This document shows, piece after piece, positions 17,653-25,914 of a DNA stretch of 64,000 nucleotides (position 1 is its first letter; each line of letters opens with the position of its first letter). The notes under the pieces are model-generated. The model was not told the origin of the DNA, made no database searches, and was given only the letters and a program-made list of their open reading frames with translations. The DNA is taken from NCBI GenBank assembly GCA_913056365.1, contig CAJXLT010000002.1, positions 496,001-560,000 of the forward strand. Direction: 5' to 3'. Source of the DNA: an uncultured Paenibacillaceae bacterium. Lineage in GTDB: Bacteria; Bacillota; Bacilli; Paenibacillales; K13. The position numbers and the translations under genes are program-made.

Positions 17653-19005
17653 CTATGCATTTACTTTCGATATGGTGTAGCGATATTTACCCGAAGCCGT
17701 TGGCTTAATTTCGTCTACTACTGTAAATTGAACCTCACAATCTTCCCCCATTACGAGTCGTACTTTATCCTGAATTTGCAAAATCTCGTTCTGTTTCATA
17801 GCCAATTGATGATCTTGCTTGACGACTAGTAATATTCGGATGCAGTCGATGCGTTCTTGTATGACTTGAAATTTGTCCACCCAGTTTTGAAAGTAAAACA
17901 AGTGTGTAAAATACTCTCCGTGAACTTGCGTACCGTGCTTATTCTTGAATGTGTCCGTCACCCGCCCCGTTACTTCCTTCAACAACGGGTACGCTCGCCC
18001 GCATGAGCAATCTTCTTCAGCCCATGCGCCCATATCTCCGATACGATAGCGAATGAGCGGCATGGAAAAATTAACAAGTGAAGTGACGACGATTTCCCCA
18101 ACCTCTCCTCGTTCGCAAGGGGAGCCGTCGCTTCGCACAATCTCTACCATATGTGTGGGGGAGGAGACGTGCAGTCCCTGATGATGGTCGCATTCACAAG
18201 CGATATCGCCAACTTCACGGGAACCGTAACGGTTGAACACTTTCGCCTGAAATACACGTTCAATGACTTGCCGCATATGCGGATGCAGCGTCCCTGCTGA
18301 GCACATGATCGCATGCGGAGAATGAACAAGTAGCTGCTGCTCCTCCATATAACGGGCCAATTCATAGATACTCTCCACATAGGCCAAAATTTGATTCGGC
18401 TTGTAAGCATTGATCTGATCTGCGTATTGCTGCTTCTCCTTCACTGTCATCCGAAACGTATTCAGGGCCAGCTCATTACGCAGCCATCTTGCCAGCTCCA
18501 CCTTCACCGATTTGCGGTGTGCGAACAAGTCTCTCTCCGATCCCCACAGCTTCACTATGCGATCACCGATCTTCTGCCCGCTCCACTCGTCGTCTAGGAT
18601 TTTGATAGCCTGCATCCAATTATGGTACGCTTGGTCCTGAATGAGCTCTACCGGTTCTCCCGTCGATCCGCCGGATGTATTCTTGTACCATCGCCGCTCA
18701 TCCAGATCAGTGGAGGTGAGCGCCTTCGCATAGCGACGCAAAATCGACTTGTCTAGCAGCGGCAGATCGCCGAATTGATCGAGCACGATATGACCGTTAC
18801 GGACCGCTCCGCTATGTTCCAAGATGTCCGTATAGTATGGCACATACTCATAAGCATGCTGCAGCAGCTTGCTTAATCTGTCGTTCTGAAGCGCATGCAG
18901 TTCGCGCTTAGGCAGCCATTGCCATTCTCGCAGCTGATTTGCTTTCCCAGTGACATTGCCTTGCAAGTCTAACCGCTTCTTCCACAGATAGGACTTGAGC
19001 TTCAT
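17653..19005 (-). CDS. CapK/phenylacetate-CoA ligase-like adenylate-forming protein
   Basis: A 450-aa member of the PaaK/CapK branch of adenylating enzymes common in capsule loci. The ATP-binding P-loop equivalent is NTSGGSTGEPVELIQ. Later motifs include FNRYGSREVGDIACEC, RYRIGDMGAW and the hinge/C-terminal GRVTDTFKNKHG...SGKYRY. A CSC pair in EEDCSCGRAYP is typical of the CapK group. It may activate an acyl or amino acid for decoration of the polysaccharide, but no substrate is known. ATG 19005 follows GAAAGAGTGG by 8 nt. Confidence 0.88.
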   Translation of the reverse strand: MKLKSYLWKKRLDLQGNVTGKANQLREWQWLPKRELHALQNDRLSKLLQHAYEYVPYYTDILEHSGAVRNGHIVLDQFGDLPLLDKSILRRYAKALTSTDLDERRWYKNTSGGSTGEPVELIQDQAYHNWMQAIKILDDEWSGQKIGDRIVKLWGSERDLFAHRKSVKVELARWLRNELALNTFRMTVKEKQQYADQINAYKPNQILAYVESIYELARYMEEQQLLVHSPHAIMCSAGTLHPHMRQVIERVFQAKVFNRYGSREVGDIACECDHHQGLHVSSPTHMVEIVRSDGSPCERGEVGEIVVTSLVNFSMPLIRYRIGDMGAWAEEDCSCGRAYPLLKEVTGRVTDTFKNKHGTQVHGEYFTHLFYFQNWVDKFQVIQERIDCIRILLVVKQDHQLAMKQNEILQIQDKVRLVMGEDCEVQFTVVDEIKPTASGKYRYTISKVNA

Positions 19006-19042
19006 ATTATCATCCACTCTTTCTAATTTTGAAGGAATCTGA

Positions 19043-20347
19043 CTATATTCGTCCCGCTTCCTGCAGCTTCTCTTGTGCCGCGTACCCTTTACCCCCTTGC
19101 CTTGAGGCTGACATCGCGTACACAATCAAAGCCAAATTAAACAAAGCACCGATCAAACAGTATGCCGCGACCGCTTCCAATGGAGAAGCATATAAACCAC
19201 CAATCAGAAGCGTACTCACGCGCGCAAGCATTAACCCTGTCTCATATACCAAAAACTTCTTCTGCAGCCCCAAAACAGTCATCAGCACGGTAGACGGCGG
19301 ATTAATGAAAGCAAAGAACAGCCATACGACAACCCAACGGGCATATTGTCCCGCTTCATACCAATTGTCCCCAAGCAGTACAGCAAATAAATCTGGTCCA
19401 AACATAACGAGGATTGCTGCAGGCACAATAGCCATGTACGCAAGCGTAAGCGTAATCCTGCGCGTCGCGGCAAACAAAGCTTCCCCATTCTTCAGCATCT
19501 CGCTTGCCCGCTGAAAGAACACCTGGCGAATAGACTGGCCGACGAGGCTGACAGGCAATTGCAGCAATCGCAAGGAAATCGCATAGAAGCCGGCTATCTC
19601 CGCGCCATAAAAGAAGATAAGGAAAAATGGCGGGATATTCTGTGAAATGGCATTAATGAAAGCTTGAAACATGCCGTACTTAGGAAACTCTGAATATTGA
19701 CCAGCAAGCTTCTTCATCCGCTTGGACCGCCAACCTTCGCGAAGCTTCATCTCCTGCTTGCGGCTCAGCTGCCTAGCAAGCACTAGTGTCGCGATGAACT
19801 GTCCCATCATCTGACCGCCGATCAGTCCTAGTGCATGCTTGGTGAACAGTCCGGCTGGAATCTGCACGGCTGTCACACCTCCGCTCCTGAACATCTGAGA
19901 GAGAGACAAGCTCTTGAATTGCTTATGACGCGTTCCCCAATAATTCAGACATTGATAGAGACCAACAAGCAAAGTGCTTATCGGCATGCACCATAGCAGC
20001 AGAACAGGCAGCTCGAACAGGCGGGAGAACGTTCCGCCCAACAGGAGGATGAACAAGGCGAACAATAAGCTCATACCTATTACGATCGTAATAGCTAGCG
20101 TAAGCAGTACAGAGGCATCCTCATCATCTTCAGGCAACACAATGGCCAGTTCATACCGCCAAGTGACGATTACAGACAAGATCGTAACCAAGGATGTGTA
20201 GATCGCAAAGTGGCCGAATGCTGACGGTTCATACAACCTGCTTAGCAGCAGCGAGGAAGCTAGCGTAACAAGCTGCGCAAGAGCAGTGCCTGACATGAGG
20301 ACAGAAATGTTTTTCAGGAAATCATTGTTCTTCAGTGTGGCTAGCAT
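19043..20347 (-). CDS. Polysaccharide flippase (Wzx/MurJ-like oligosaccharide flippase family)
   Basis: A 434-aa protein with about 12 to 14 membrane helices. The N-terminus (NISVLMSGTALAQLVTLASS, then SRLYEPSAFGHFAIYTS) is the hallmark of the polysaccharide_synt/Wzx family. It would flip undecaprenyl-linked repeat units to the outer face for the Wzy-like polymerases. ATG 20347 lies inside the 3' end of the nucleotidyltransferase gene (26-nt overlap) with AAGGATGGGATGA upstream, so the two are translationally coupled. Confidence 0.93.
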   Translation of the reverse strand: MLATLKNNDFLKNISVLMSGTALAQLVTLASSLLLSRLYEPSAFGHFAIYTSLVTILSVIVTWRYELAIVLPEDDEDASVLLTLAITIVIGMSLLFALFILLLGGTFSRLFELPVLLLWCMPISTLLVGLYQCLNYWGTRHKQFKSLSLSQMFRSGGVTAVQIPAGLFTKHALGLIGGQMMGQFIATLVLARQLSRKQEMKLREGWRSKRMKKLAGQYSEFPKYGMFQAFINAISQNIPPFFLIFFYGAEIAGFYAISLRLLQLPVSLVGQSIRQVFFQRASEMLKNGEALFAATRRITLTLAYMAIVPAAILVMFGPDLFAVLLGDNWYEAGQYARWVVVWLFFAFINPPSTVLMTVLGLQKKFLVYETGLMLARVSTLLIGGLYASPLEAVAAYCLIGALFNLALIVYAMSASRQGGKGYAAQEKLQEAGRI

Positions 20348-21548
20348 TCATCCCATCCTTCACCGTATTCCTTGCGCTTCCAGTCAATGCCGCTGCCTGT
20401 GACTGCTTCTTACGCATTCGCCACAGCCATAAGACAGGTCGCAGCGGGATATACAAAATATGCAGCGGCTTAGGCAACGGCAAGGTTTCCCAATCGAGAC
20501 GCCGCGGGAGCAACATTCCCAGCACATAGACAACCTTCTGCAGCGGTCGCTTCAGCAACAGCTTATAGCGCACATCACTTGCTCCGCCAATAACGTCCAT
20601 TGCCGATCGCACGATTCTCAATACATAGCCGCTTGGCGGTTGGTTCCTGACATCTGACAAGTTCGTACACAGCAGTTGCTCGCACAAGACCATAGCCTGT
20701 TCACCGTAATGACCGACCTTATACACTTGCAAGATGCGCATGAGCTGGTCATGATCACGCTGTTGCCTGAACAGTCGGTCCATGTCTGCAAGCCAACGCA
20801 GTCTGAACCACCCATGGCGGGAACCGTGTGTCACAAGACTGAAGCACATATGCTCCTGACCCAAGTAAGCGATCGACGCTGGTGCAAGCGACAACAGTCT
20901 GCGATGCTCCCACAGCTCATCGAAGGCCGGCTCACGATCAGATCTGCCGTTCATCCGCCAGTGCAGCTCAATTTGCACCTTATTCCCGGGATGGATGTAG
21001 GACTTGTGATAATCCCGCCCTGGATCCTTCCGCAGTCTGAAGATGAAGGGAGTCGGTTCCGCAACGGACTGCTCATATCCACAGCTTTGCAATAGATGGT
21101 CTGCCCGCTCCATATCTGTCGGTGACACCAACATGTCTAAGTCCTTGGACGTTCTCATCGAGAGATCCCCATACAGCGCTTCGGCAAGAACCGGCCCCTT
21201 CAGTACAAAGAAGCGAATGCCCTGCTGCTCGAAGCATTGTCCCACCCGCTGCAGCTCGCCGCATAACTGGAGCATCATGAACGAATTTCTGCGATATTCA
21301 GCGAATAATGCTTGCATCACGGATGGCGGGATTGCAGGGTGACTCAAGCGCTTCAAGGATAGATAGACTGCCGGATATACCCGATGATGAACAACCAATC
21401 GAAGGAAATCATCCCAATCCCAGTGCGGTGTACTGTCCAGCAGCTCAGAAGGAAGCGACGGATTGTTGTCCAGTCCGACCAAAGCCAGCAGCAGTCTTAG
21501 CTCACGCGAATAAGCATCAACTGCAACCGGTAATTCAACCTTACTCAC
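20322..21548 (-). CDS. Nucleotidyltransferase family protein (PF14907-type), lasso/EPS associated
   Basis: A 408-aa protein of the NTP_transf_5 type. The segment QGIRFFVLKGPVLAEALYGD then RTSKDLDMLV holds the GxS-like loop and the DxD metal-binding pair of a minimal nucleotidyltransferase. QIELHWRMN further on is a conserved third acidic region. Homologues occur in EPS clusters and in lasso clusters such as paeninodin, where the gene is called N. GTG 21548 follows GGTTGGAG. Here it sits in the EPS operon, not in the lasso operon 5.6 kb upstream, so it could serve either system. Its substrate is unknown. Confidence 0.8.
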   Translation of the reverse strand: MSKVELPVAVDAYSRELRLLLALVGLDNNPSLPSELLDSTPHWDWDDFLRLVVHHRVYPAVYLSLKRLSHPAIPPSVMQALFAEYRRNSFMMLQLCGELQRVGQCFEQQGIRFFVLKGPVLAEALYGDLSMRTSKDLDMLVSPTDMERADHLLQSCGYEQSVAEPTPFIFRLRKDPGRDYHKSYIHPGNKVQIELHWRMNGRSDREPAFDELWEHRRLLSLAPASIAYLGQEHMCFSLVTHGSRHGWFRLRWLADMDRLFRQQRDHDQLMRILQVYKVGHYGEQAMVLCEQLLCTNLSDVRNQPPSGYVLRIVRSAMDVIGGASDVRYKLLLKRPLQKVVYVLGMLLPRRLDWETLPLPKPLHILYIPLRPVLWLWRMRKKQSQAAALTGSARNTVKDGMNASHTEEQ

Positions 21549-21562
21549 TACACTCCAACCTT

Positions 21563-22909
21563 TCAGCCGATCACGCGCAGTACTTCTTCCTGAACGGACC
21601 GCGGGCTTCGGTTCATCGACGGTCTTCCGACCGAATAATACGCGAATCCAGTCTGCTCCAGCTGTTCCTGTGTAAATACATTGCGGCCATCAATCAATAT
21701 TGGCTGACGCATAGAGCGTTCCACCTGCTTCAGATCCGCAATGCCGAATTCTTCCCATTCGGTCAATAAGCATAACGCATCCGCGTCTTCTGCAGCCTCA
21801 TACGCATTAGAGCAGCGATGCAGGGAATCATCTGCTACCGATTCAGCGAATCGATCCATCGCTACGGGATCATACACCTTCACTCTCGCTCCGCTTGCCA
21901 GAAGCATCGGTACGATCTCCAACGATGGCGCATCGCGCACATCATCTGTATTCGGCTTGAAGGCGAGTCCCCAGACTCCGATGGTCTTGCCTTCCAGCCC
22001 GTTAAGCACGGTCAACAACTTGTTGAAAATATTGTATCGCTGTGCATGGTTCACATCGACGACAGACCGCAGCAGCTTGAAGTCATATTCGACATTCCCT
22101 GCAATTTGAATGAGCGCCTGTGTATCTTTGGGGAAGCACGATCCGCCATAGCCGATCCCTGCTTGCAGGAAGGCTTCGCCAATACGCCGATCCATGCCCA
22201 TTCCCTTGGCAACCTGCTCTATATTCGCACCAACCTTATCGCAGATGTTGGCGATTTCGTTAATAAACGATATTTTGGTAGCTAAAAATGCGTTGGAAGC
22301 ATACTTGATCATCTCAGCGCTGCGAATATCTGTCATGACGATCTTCGTATGCATCGGATCATGAAGTGCAGCAACACGCTCTGCTGCTCGCTCGTTATCT
22401 GATCCGATTACCATGCGATCAGGGTGGAAAGTATCCTGAATGGCTGAGCCTTCGCGCAGAAATTCCGGTATGGAGACAATATCGAATGGATGCACGGTCA
22501 ACGCGCGAATGATCGCACGTACCCGGTCATTGGTGCCGACCGGAACCGTGCTTTTGACCGCGATGATTTTGTATCCGTTCATCGACATCGCAATATCTCG
22601 CGCAGCTTGTTCGATGAACTGCAAGTCAGCTTCGCCGCTTGGCGATTGCGGCGTACCGACAGCTATGATGATCAATTCCGCTGTCTGAACCGGTGTTGTC
22701 AGATCCGTTACAAAGGAAAGTCGACCCGCTTCCCTATTATTGCGAATCAGCTGCTCCAAACCAGGCTCATAGATCGGTGACTGGCCCAGATTCAGCTTCG
22801 CAATCTTCGCTTCATCGCGATCGACACAATGGACTTGATTCCCAAGATCGGCAAAGCATACACCAGATACTAGTCCAACGTACCCCGTGCCCAATACAGT
22901 TATATTCAT
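21563..22909 (-). CDS. ugd: UDP-glucose 6-dehydrogenase
   Basis: A 448-aa enzyme that oxidises UDP-glucose to UDP-glucuronate with two NAD+. The Rossmann motif is ITVLGTGYVGLVSGVCFADL, the substrate domain is PEFLREGSAIQDTFHPDR, and the catalytic Cys is in GIGYGGSCFPKDTQAL. GLAFKPNTDDVRDAPS is the C-terminal NAD/UDP-domain signature. ATG 22909 follows GGGAG by 8 nt; an upstream in-frame GTG is less likely. It is 28 nt downstream of galU, so UTP-to-UDP-GlcA synthesis is encoded contiguously and feeds the 4-epimerase and C5-epimerase-like genes. Confidence 0.96.
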   Translation of the reverse strand: MNITVLGTGYVGLVSGVCFADLGNQVHCVDRDEAKIAKLNLGQSPIYEPGLEQLIRNNREAGRLSFVTDLTTPVQTAELIIIAVGTPQSPSGEADLQFIEQAARDIAMSMNGYKIIAVKSTVPVGTNDRVRAIIRALTVHPFDIVSIPEFLREGSAIQDTFHPDRMVIGSDNERAAERVAALHDPMHTKIVMTDIRSAEMIKYASNAFLATKISFINEIANICDKVGANIEQVAKGMGMDRRIGEAFLQAGIGYGGSCFPKDTQALIQIAGNVEYDFKLLRSVVDVNHAQRYNIFNKLLTVLNGLEGKTIGVWGLAFKPNTDDVRDAPSLEIVPMLLASGARVKVYDPVAMDRFAESVADDSLHRCSNAYEAAEDADALCLLTEWEEFGIADLKQVERSMRQPILIDGRNVFTQEQLEQTGFAYYSVGRPSMNRSPRSVQEEVLRVIG

Positions 22910-22937
22910 GAAAGTCACTCCCACTTATATGATGAAT

Positions 22938-23828
22938 TTAACCTATCTCCTTGCGCACCGCTTCACGATTAAGCAGCTCCTCCAGCGCTTTCAACAACGG
23001 TGTTCGAAGCTCCTCATTGCGAACAGCGAAATCGAGTGTCGTTAGAAGGAAGCCCAGCTTCTCCCCAACATCATAGCGAGTGCCTTCAAAATGATAGCCA
23101 TACACAGATTGCTTCTCATTCAGTTGTTGAATCGCGTCTGTCAATTGGATTTCACCGCCTGCGCCCACTTGCTGGAAGGATAGACATTCGAAGATTTCAG
23201 GAGTCAATATGTATCTGCCCATAATAGCCAGATTAGATGGCGCGCTGCCCGGTTTCGGTTTCTCTACAAACTTACGTACTTGGTACAGTCTTCCCTCTCT
23301 TGAGATTGGGTCAATAATTCCGTATCGGCTAGTGTCCTGATCGGATACCGGCTGTACGCCAATAACCGAAGATTGTGTCCCCTCATAATGCTCAATCAAC
23401 TGCTTCAAGCAAGGTCTATCTGCAGCAACAATGTCATCGCCAAGCAGAACAGCAAACGGCTCATCGCCAATGAACCTTCTTGCACACCAGACAGCATGTC
23501 CTAATCCCTTCGGTTCCTTCTGTCGAATATAGTGAATATCGACTGAAGACGATCGCTGCACTTCCTCCAACAGTTGCAGCTTGCCCTTCTCAGCTAGATT
23601 GCTTTCCAATTCGAAGGCGTGATCGAAGTGGTCTTCGATTGCCCGCTTGCCTTTCCCAGTCACGATAATAATGTCCTCAATACCTGACGCAACAGCTTCC
23701 TCTACGATATACTGAATCGTAGGCTTATTAATGATCGGCAGCATCTCCTTCGGCATCGCTTTCGTTGCTGGCAAAAATCGGGTTCCTAATCCTGCAGCGG
23801 GAATGATGGCTTTTCTCACTTTTTTCAT
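22938..23828 (-). CDS. galU: UTP-glucose-1-phosphate uridylyltransferase
   Basis: A 296-aa GalU/GtaB-type enzyme making UDP-glucose. The signature [19 protein letters not shown] is followed by [20 protein letters not shown]. Later, AVLLGDDIV (metal/uridine site) and [20 protein letters not shown] are both conserved. ATG 23828 follows AGGAGG by 10 nt. It is the first gene after the structured 308-nt gap that follows the BY-kinase-like gene. Confidence 0.96.
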   Translation of the reverse strand: MKKVRKAIIPAAGLGTRFLPATKAMPKEMLPIINKPTIQYIVEEAVASGIEDIIIVTGKGKRAIEDHFDHAFELESNLAEKGKLQLLEEVQRSSSVDIHYIRQKEPKGLGHAVWCARRFIGDEPFAVLLGDDIVAADRPCLKQLIEHYEGTQSSVIGVQPVSDQDTSRYGIIDPISREGRLYQVRKFVEKPKPGSAPSNLAIMGRYILTPEIFECLSFQQVGAGGEIQLTDAIQQLNEKQSVYGYHFEGTRYDVGEKLGFLLTTLDFAVRNEELRTPLLKALEELLNREAVRKEIG

Positions 23829-23844
23829 TTACTGGATTCCTCCT

Positions 23845-24080
23845 AATCCTTTCTCTACATATATGCTGGTAATTTGGAATTCCCAGCTCTGCCGTCCCCA
23901 CCGGCGAACAGAACAGCTCGAAATTCCAATGAGGCAGAAGTAGAAATGAACGGGCATTCAACCCATCCTCACGCCATACCCTCGACGATATACGTCTAAG
24001 GTCGAATCACCCACAGCATGACCGAGTGCCTACATGGATAAAGGTGTAGTAGACATTACCTATCTATTATTCATATTTAA
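23845..24080 (-). ncRNA. Candidate eps-associated RNA (EAR) antitermination element
   Basis: The 308-nt gap between the BY-kinase-like gene and galU holds no gene. In the transcript sense it contains several helices. The strongest, at about 23871-23929, pairs TTGGAATTTCGAGCT with AGCTGGGAATTCCAA (13 of 15 plus a wobble). A GGG-TTGAATG-CCC hairpin lies just 5' of it. In Bacillus eps operons the EAR element sits at the same place, right after the epsA-epsB-type genes, and allows polymerase to read through later terminators. Position and structure suggest EAR here, but I could not check the covariance model. A different leader structure is possible. No T run follows the helix, so it is not a terminator. 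Confidence 0.45.
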
Positions 24081-24136
24081 TAGTTTTTTCCTATTTACAT
24101 GCAACACGAAATACACTTCAGCCAAATACCCTCCAC

Positions 24137-24823
24137 TTAACTTTCCACAGCCTCATAGGTATTGCGACCCTTCGATCGCTTCGGTTTGACATCATTCAGA
24201 ACGACTCCCAGCAGATTAGCTTGAACGTGATTCAATGCAGCCTTCGCTTTCAGTATTGCTTGTTTCTTCACTTTGCCTGCACTTGCAACTAACAGTACAC
24301 CATCACTCTTCGCCGCTACTACAGCTGCATCTGTGACATGAGAAACAGGGGGCGTATCCAATATGATCATGTCATACACTGCCTTGAGCTCCTCCATCAA
24401 TTCCGTCATCCTGATTGCTGACAGCATCTCCGAAGGATTCGGTGAGATTGGGCCCGCGGTCAACACCGACAGGTTGGCGATGGACGTATCCTGTACCATA
24501 TCCGCTATGCTGCTTTGCTTGGCAAGCACAGTAGTCAACCCGCCCCGATTGTGTTTGTTGAACAGCTTGTGAATGACGGGATTCCGTAAATCAGCATCGA
24601 TCAGCAGCACATTCAATTCCTTATGGGCGAATGCTACAGCTAAGTTGATCGCCGTTGTTGTTCTGCCCTCTTGTGCAACAGAGGAAGTAATGACGACAGA
24701 TTTCAACGGATGGTCCGGAGAGCAAAACTCCAAGTTTGTTCGTAACAGCCGATAAGCTTCTGATACAGTGGAATACGGATTGCGTTCCATAATAAGAATT
24801 CTCTCACTGATTGACCGTTGCAT
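24137..24823 (-). CDS. BY-kinase-like ATPase (CpsD/CapB/EpsB type) with substituted Walker A lysine
   Basis: A 228-aa cytoplasmic partner of the Wzz-like protein that tunes EPS chain length and export in this family. The N-terminus SEAYRLLRTNLEF is typical. The Walker A' motif VLLIDADLRNP (Asp76, Asp78) and Walker B MIILDTPP are intact. The Walker A loop reads AQEGRTTTA: the invariant Lys is Arg54 (codon AGA, one base from AAA). Only one C-terminal Tyr (Tyr223, NTYEAVES) replaces the usual Tyr cluster. The start at 24823 has GGAGG 9 nt upstream and overlaps the preceding gene by 20 nt. Family is certain; kinase activity is doubtful. Confidence 0.92.
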   Translation of the reverse strand: MQRSISERILIMERNPYSTVSEAYRLLRTNLEFCSPDHPLKSVVITSSVAQEGRTTTAINLAVAFAHKELNVLLIDADLRNPVIHKLFNKHNRGGLTTVLAKQSSIADMVQDTSIANLSVLTAGPISPNPSEMLSAIRMTELMEELKAVYDMIILDTPPVSHVTDAAVVAAKSDGVLLVASAGKVKKQAILKAKAALNHVQANLLGVVLNDVKPKRSKGRNTYEAVES

Positions 24824-25568
24824 ATGGTTGTTCCTCCATCCGGTTTTTTGTCTTTTTCCGCCTTCTCCCTTGTTCTAAATCTCTTTTCTTAATCTTCGGG
24901 ATGACCCCATATGTAGGCAACCCGAGTACTGCCGCGACATCCTGCTCGGTGCGTATGGAATCATCCATATATTCGAGCAAGAAGGTAAGACCTGCCCCGA
25001 GGATGAAAGCTGCAACAATGCTTACCAATATATTAAAGTACGGGCTGGTGCCAACTGGAACAGGGCGATCGGTCAGCTTGGCGTCATTCAAGACTTCTAT
25101 ATTATCGATTTTCATAATTGCCGGGATAGACTCTTGGAACACCTTCGTCACCGCGTTCACAATGTTCACAGCCCTCTCATGGGACGAATCAGTTACGCTG
25201 AGTGTCATGACCTGCGTTTCGTTCAATGAACTGACATTCACTTTCCGAATCAACTGATCGGATGACATATTCAGCTCGGGGTACTGTGCTTCCACCTGAT
25301 CCATAATCGCTCTAGATTTAATAATTTCCTTGTATGTATTGACCAGCATAATATTGGCCGTAATCTCGCTTGCATTCAGCGGCTGTGTAGGGAAGAAGCT
25401 GTCAGCTGCCTTATTGACAATCATTTTGGTTGACGCTTGGAACGTCGGCTTGGCAACTAGGAAGCTATATGCCGCAGCTACAGTGCTAGCAAGTATGACG
25501 ATAAGCGCAATCATCCATCCTCTTCTTCGCAACATCGTTCCGTACATCTTCAATTCATTCGTCTCCAT
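24804..25568 (-). CDS. Wzz/CapA-type chain-length regulator and kinase activator
   Basis: A 254-aa membrane protein with two transmembrane helices flanking an extracytoplasmic Wzz domain. TM1 (WMIALIVILASTVAAAYSFL) is near the N-terminus. The second (NILVSIVAAFILGAGLTFLL) follows the proline-rich PVPVGTSP. The C-terminal tail is very basic (EQGRRRKKTKNR), a region that contacts the BY-kinase in relatives. ATG 25568 follows TGGAG by 5 nt. It is the first gene of the EPS operon, and two palindromic operators lie 109-161 bp upstream of its start. Confidence 0.92.
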   Translation of the reverse strand: METNELKMYGTMLRRRGWMIALIVILASTVAAAYSFLVAKPTFQASTKMIVNKAADSFFPTQPLNASEITANIMLVNTYKEIIKSRAIMDQVEAQYPELNMSSDQLIRKVNVSSLNETQVMTLSVTDSSHERAVNIVNAVTKVFQESIPAIMKIDNIEVLNDAKLTDRPVPVGTSPYFNILVSIVAAFILGAGLTFLLEYMDDSIRTEQDVAAVLGLPTYGVIPKIKKRDLEQGRRRKKTKNRMEEQPYATVNQ

Positions 25569-25676
25569 ACGTTCTCCATCCACCCTCTATTTGATCTGTT
25601 ATTGTGCCAAAGGACTCATAATTCATAGAAGCAAGAAGTAACCTATACTAAAGTTCATCAATATTCCGCAATCGAT

Positions 25677-25693
25677 TGATACGTTTTGTATCA
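25677..25693. promoter_or_regulatory. EPS/lasso palindromic operator, site B
   Basis: TGATACGTTTTGTATCA has perfect 6-bp arms with a 5-bp AT-rich spacer. It lies in the 346-nt divergent gap between the wzz-like gene (minus) and the SGNH gene (plus), about 110 bp upstream of the wzz start. Confidence 0.7.
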
Positions 25694-25712
25694 TAATCAT
25701 ATTTCTAGATTA

Positions 25713-25729
25713 AGATACAATTAGTATCG
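25713..25729. promoter_or_regulatory. EPS/lasso palindromic operator, site C, next to a TTGACA -35
   Basis: AGATACAATTAGTATCG keeps the 5-bp core arms GATAC/GTATC. A minus-strand consensus TTGACA occupies 25736-25731, placing the palindrome in the -35/-10 spacer of a possible EPS promoter. The matching -10 (TTAATC region) is weak. Confidence 0.55.
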
Positions 25730-25870
25730 TTGTCAAGTTTCTTTTTTGTAATTTTGTCGTATTTTTGAGAATACCCAGGTGAACAGCAGGGTTTCGGAAG
25801 AGATAGGAATTGCCGCATACTATAAAATCAAATTCAAAGATCCGCTTACTGTATGATCATCATGCAAGTG

Positions 25871-25887
25871 TGATACAATATGTATCT
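25871..25887. promoter_or_regulatory. EPS/lasso palindromic operator, site D
   Basis: TGATACAATATGTATCT lies 28-44 bp upstream of the SGNH gene GTG. TGATACAAT inside it reads as an extended -10 (TGnTACAAT) on the plus strand, so operator and promoter coincide. Confidence 0.65.
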
Positions 25888-25914
25888 CAATAAAAACAAG
25901 GAGTGTGGGCTTGC

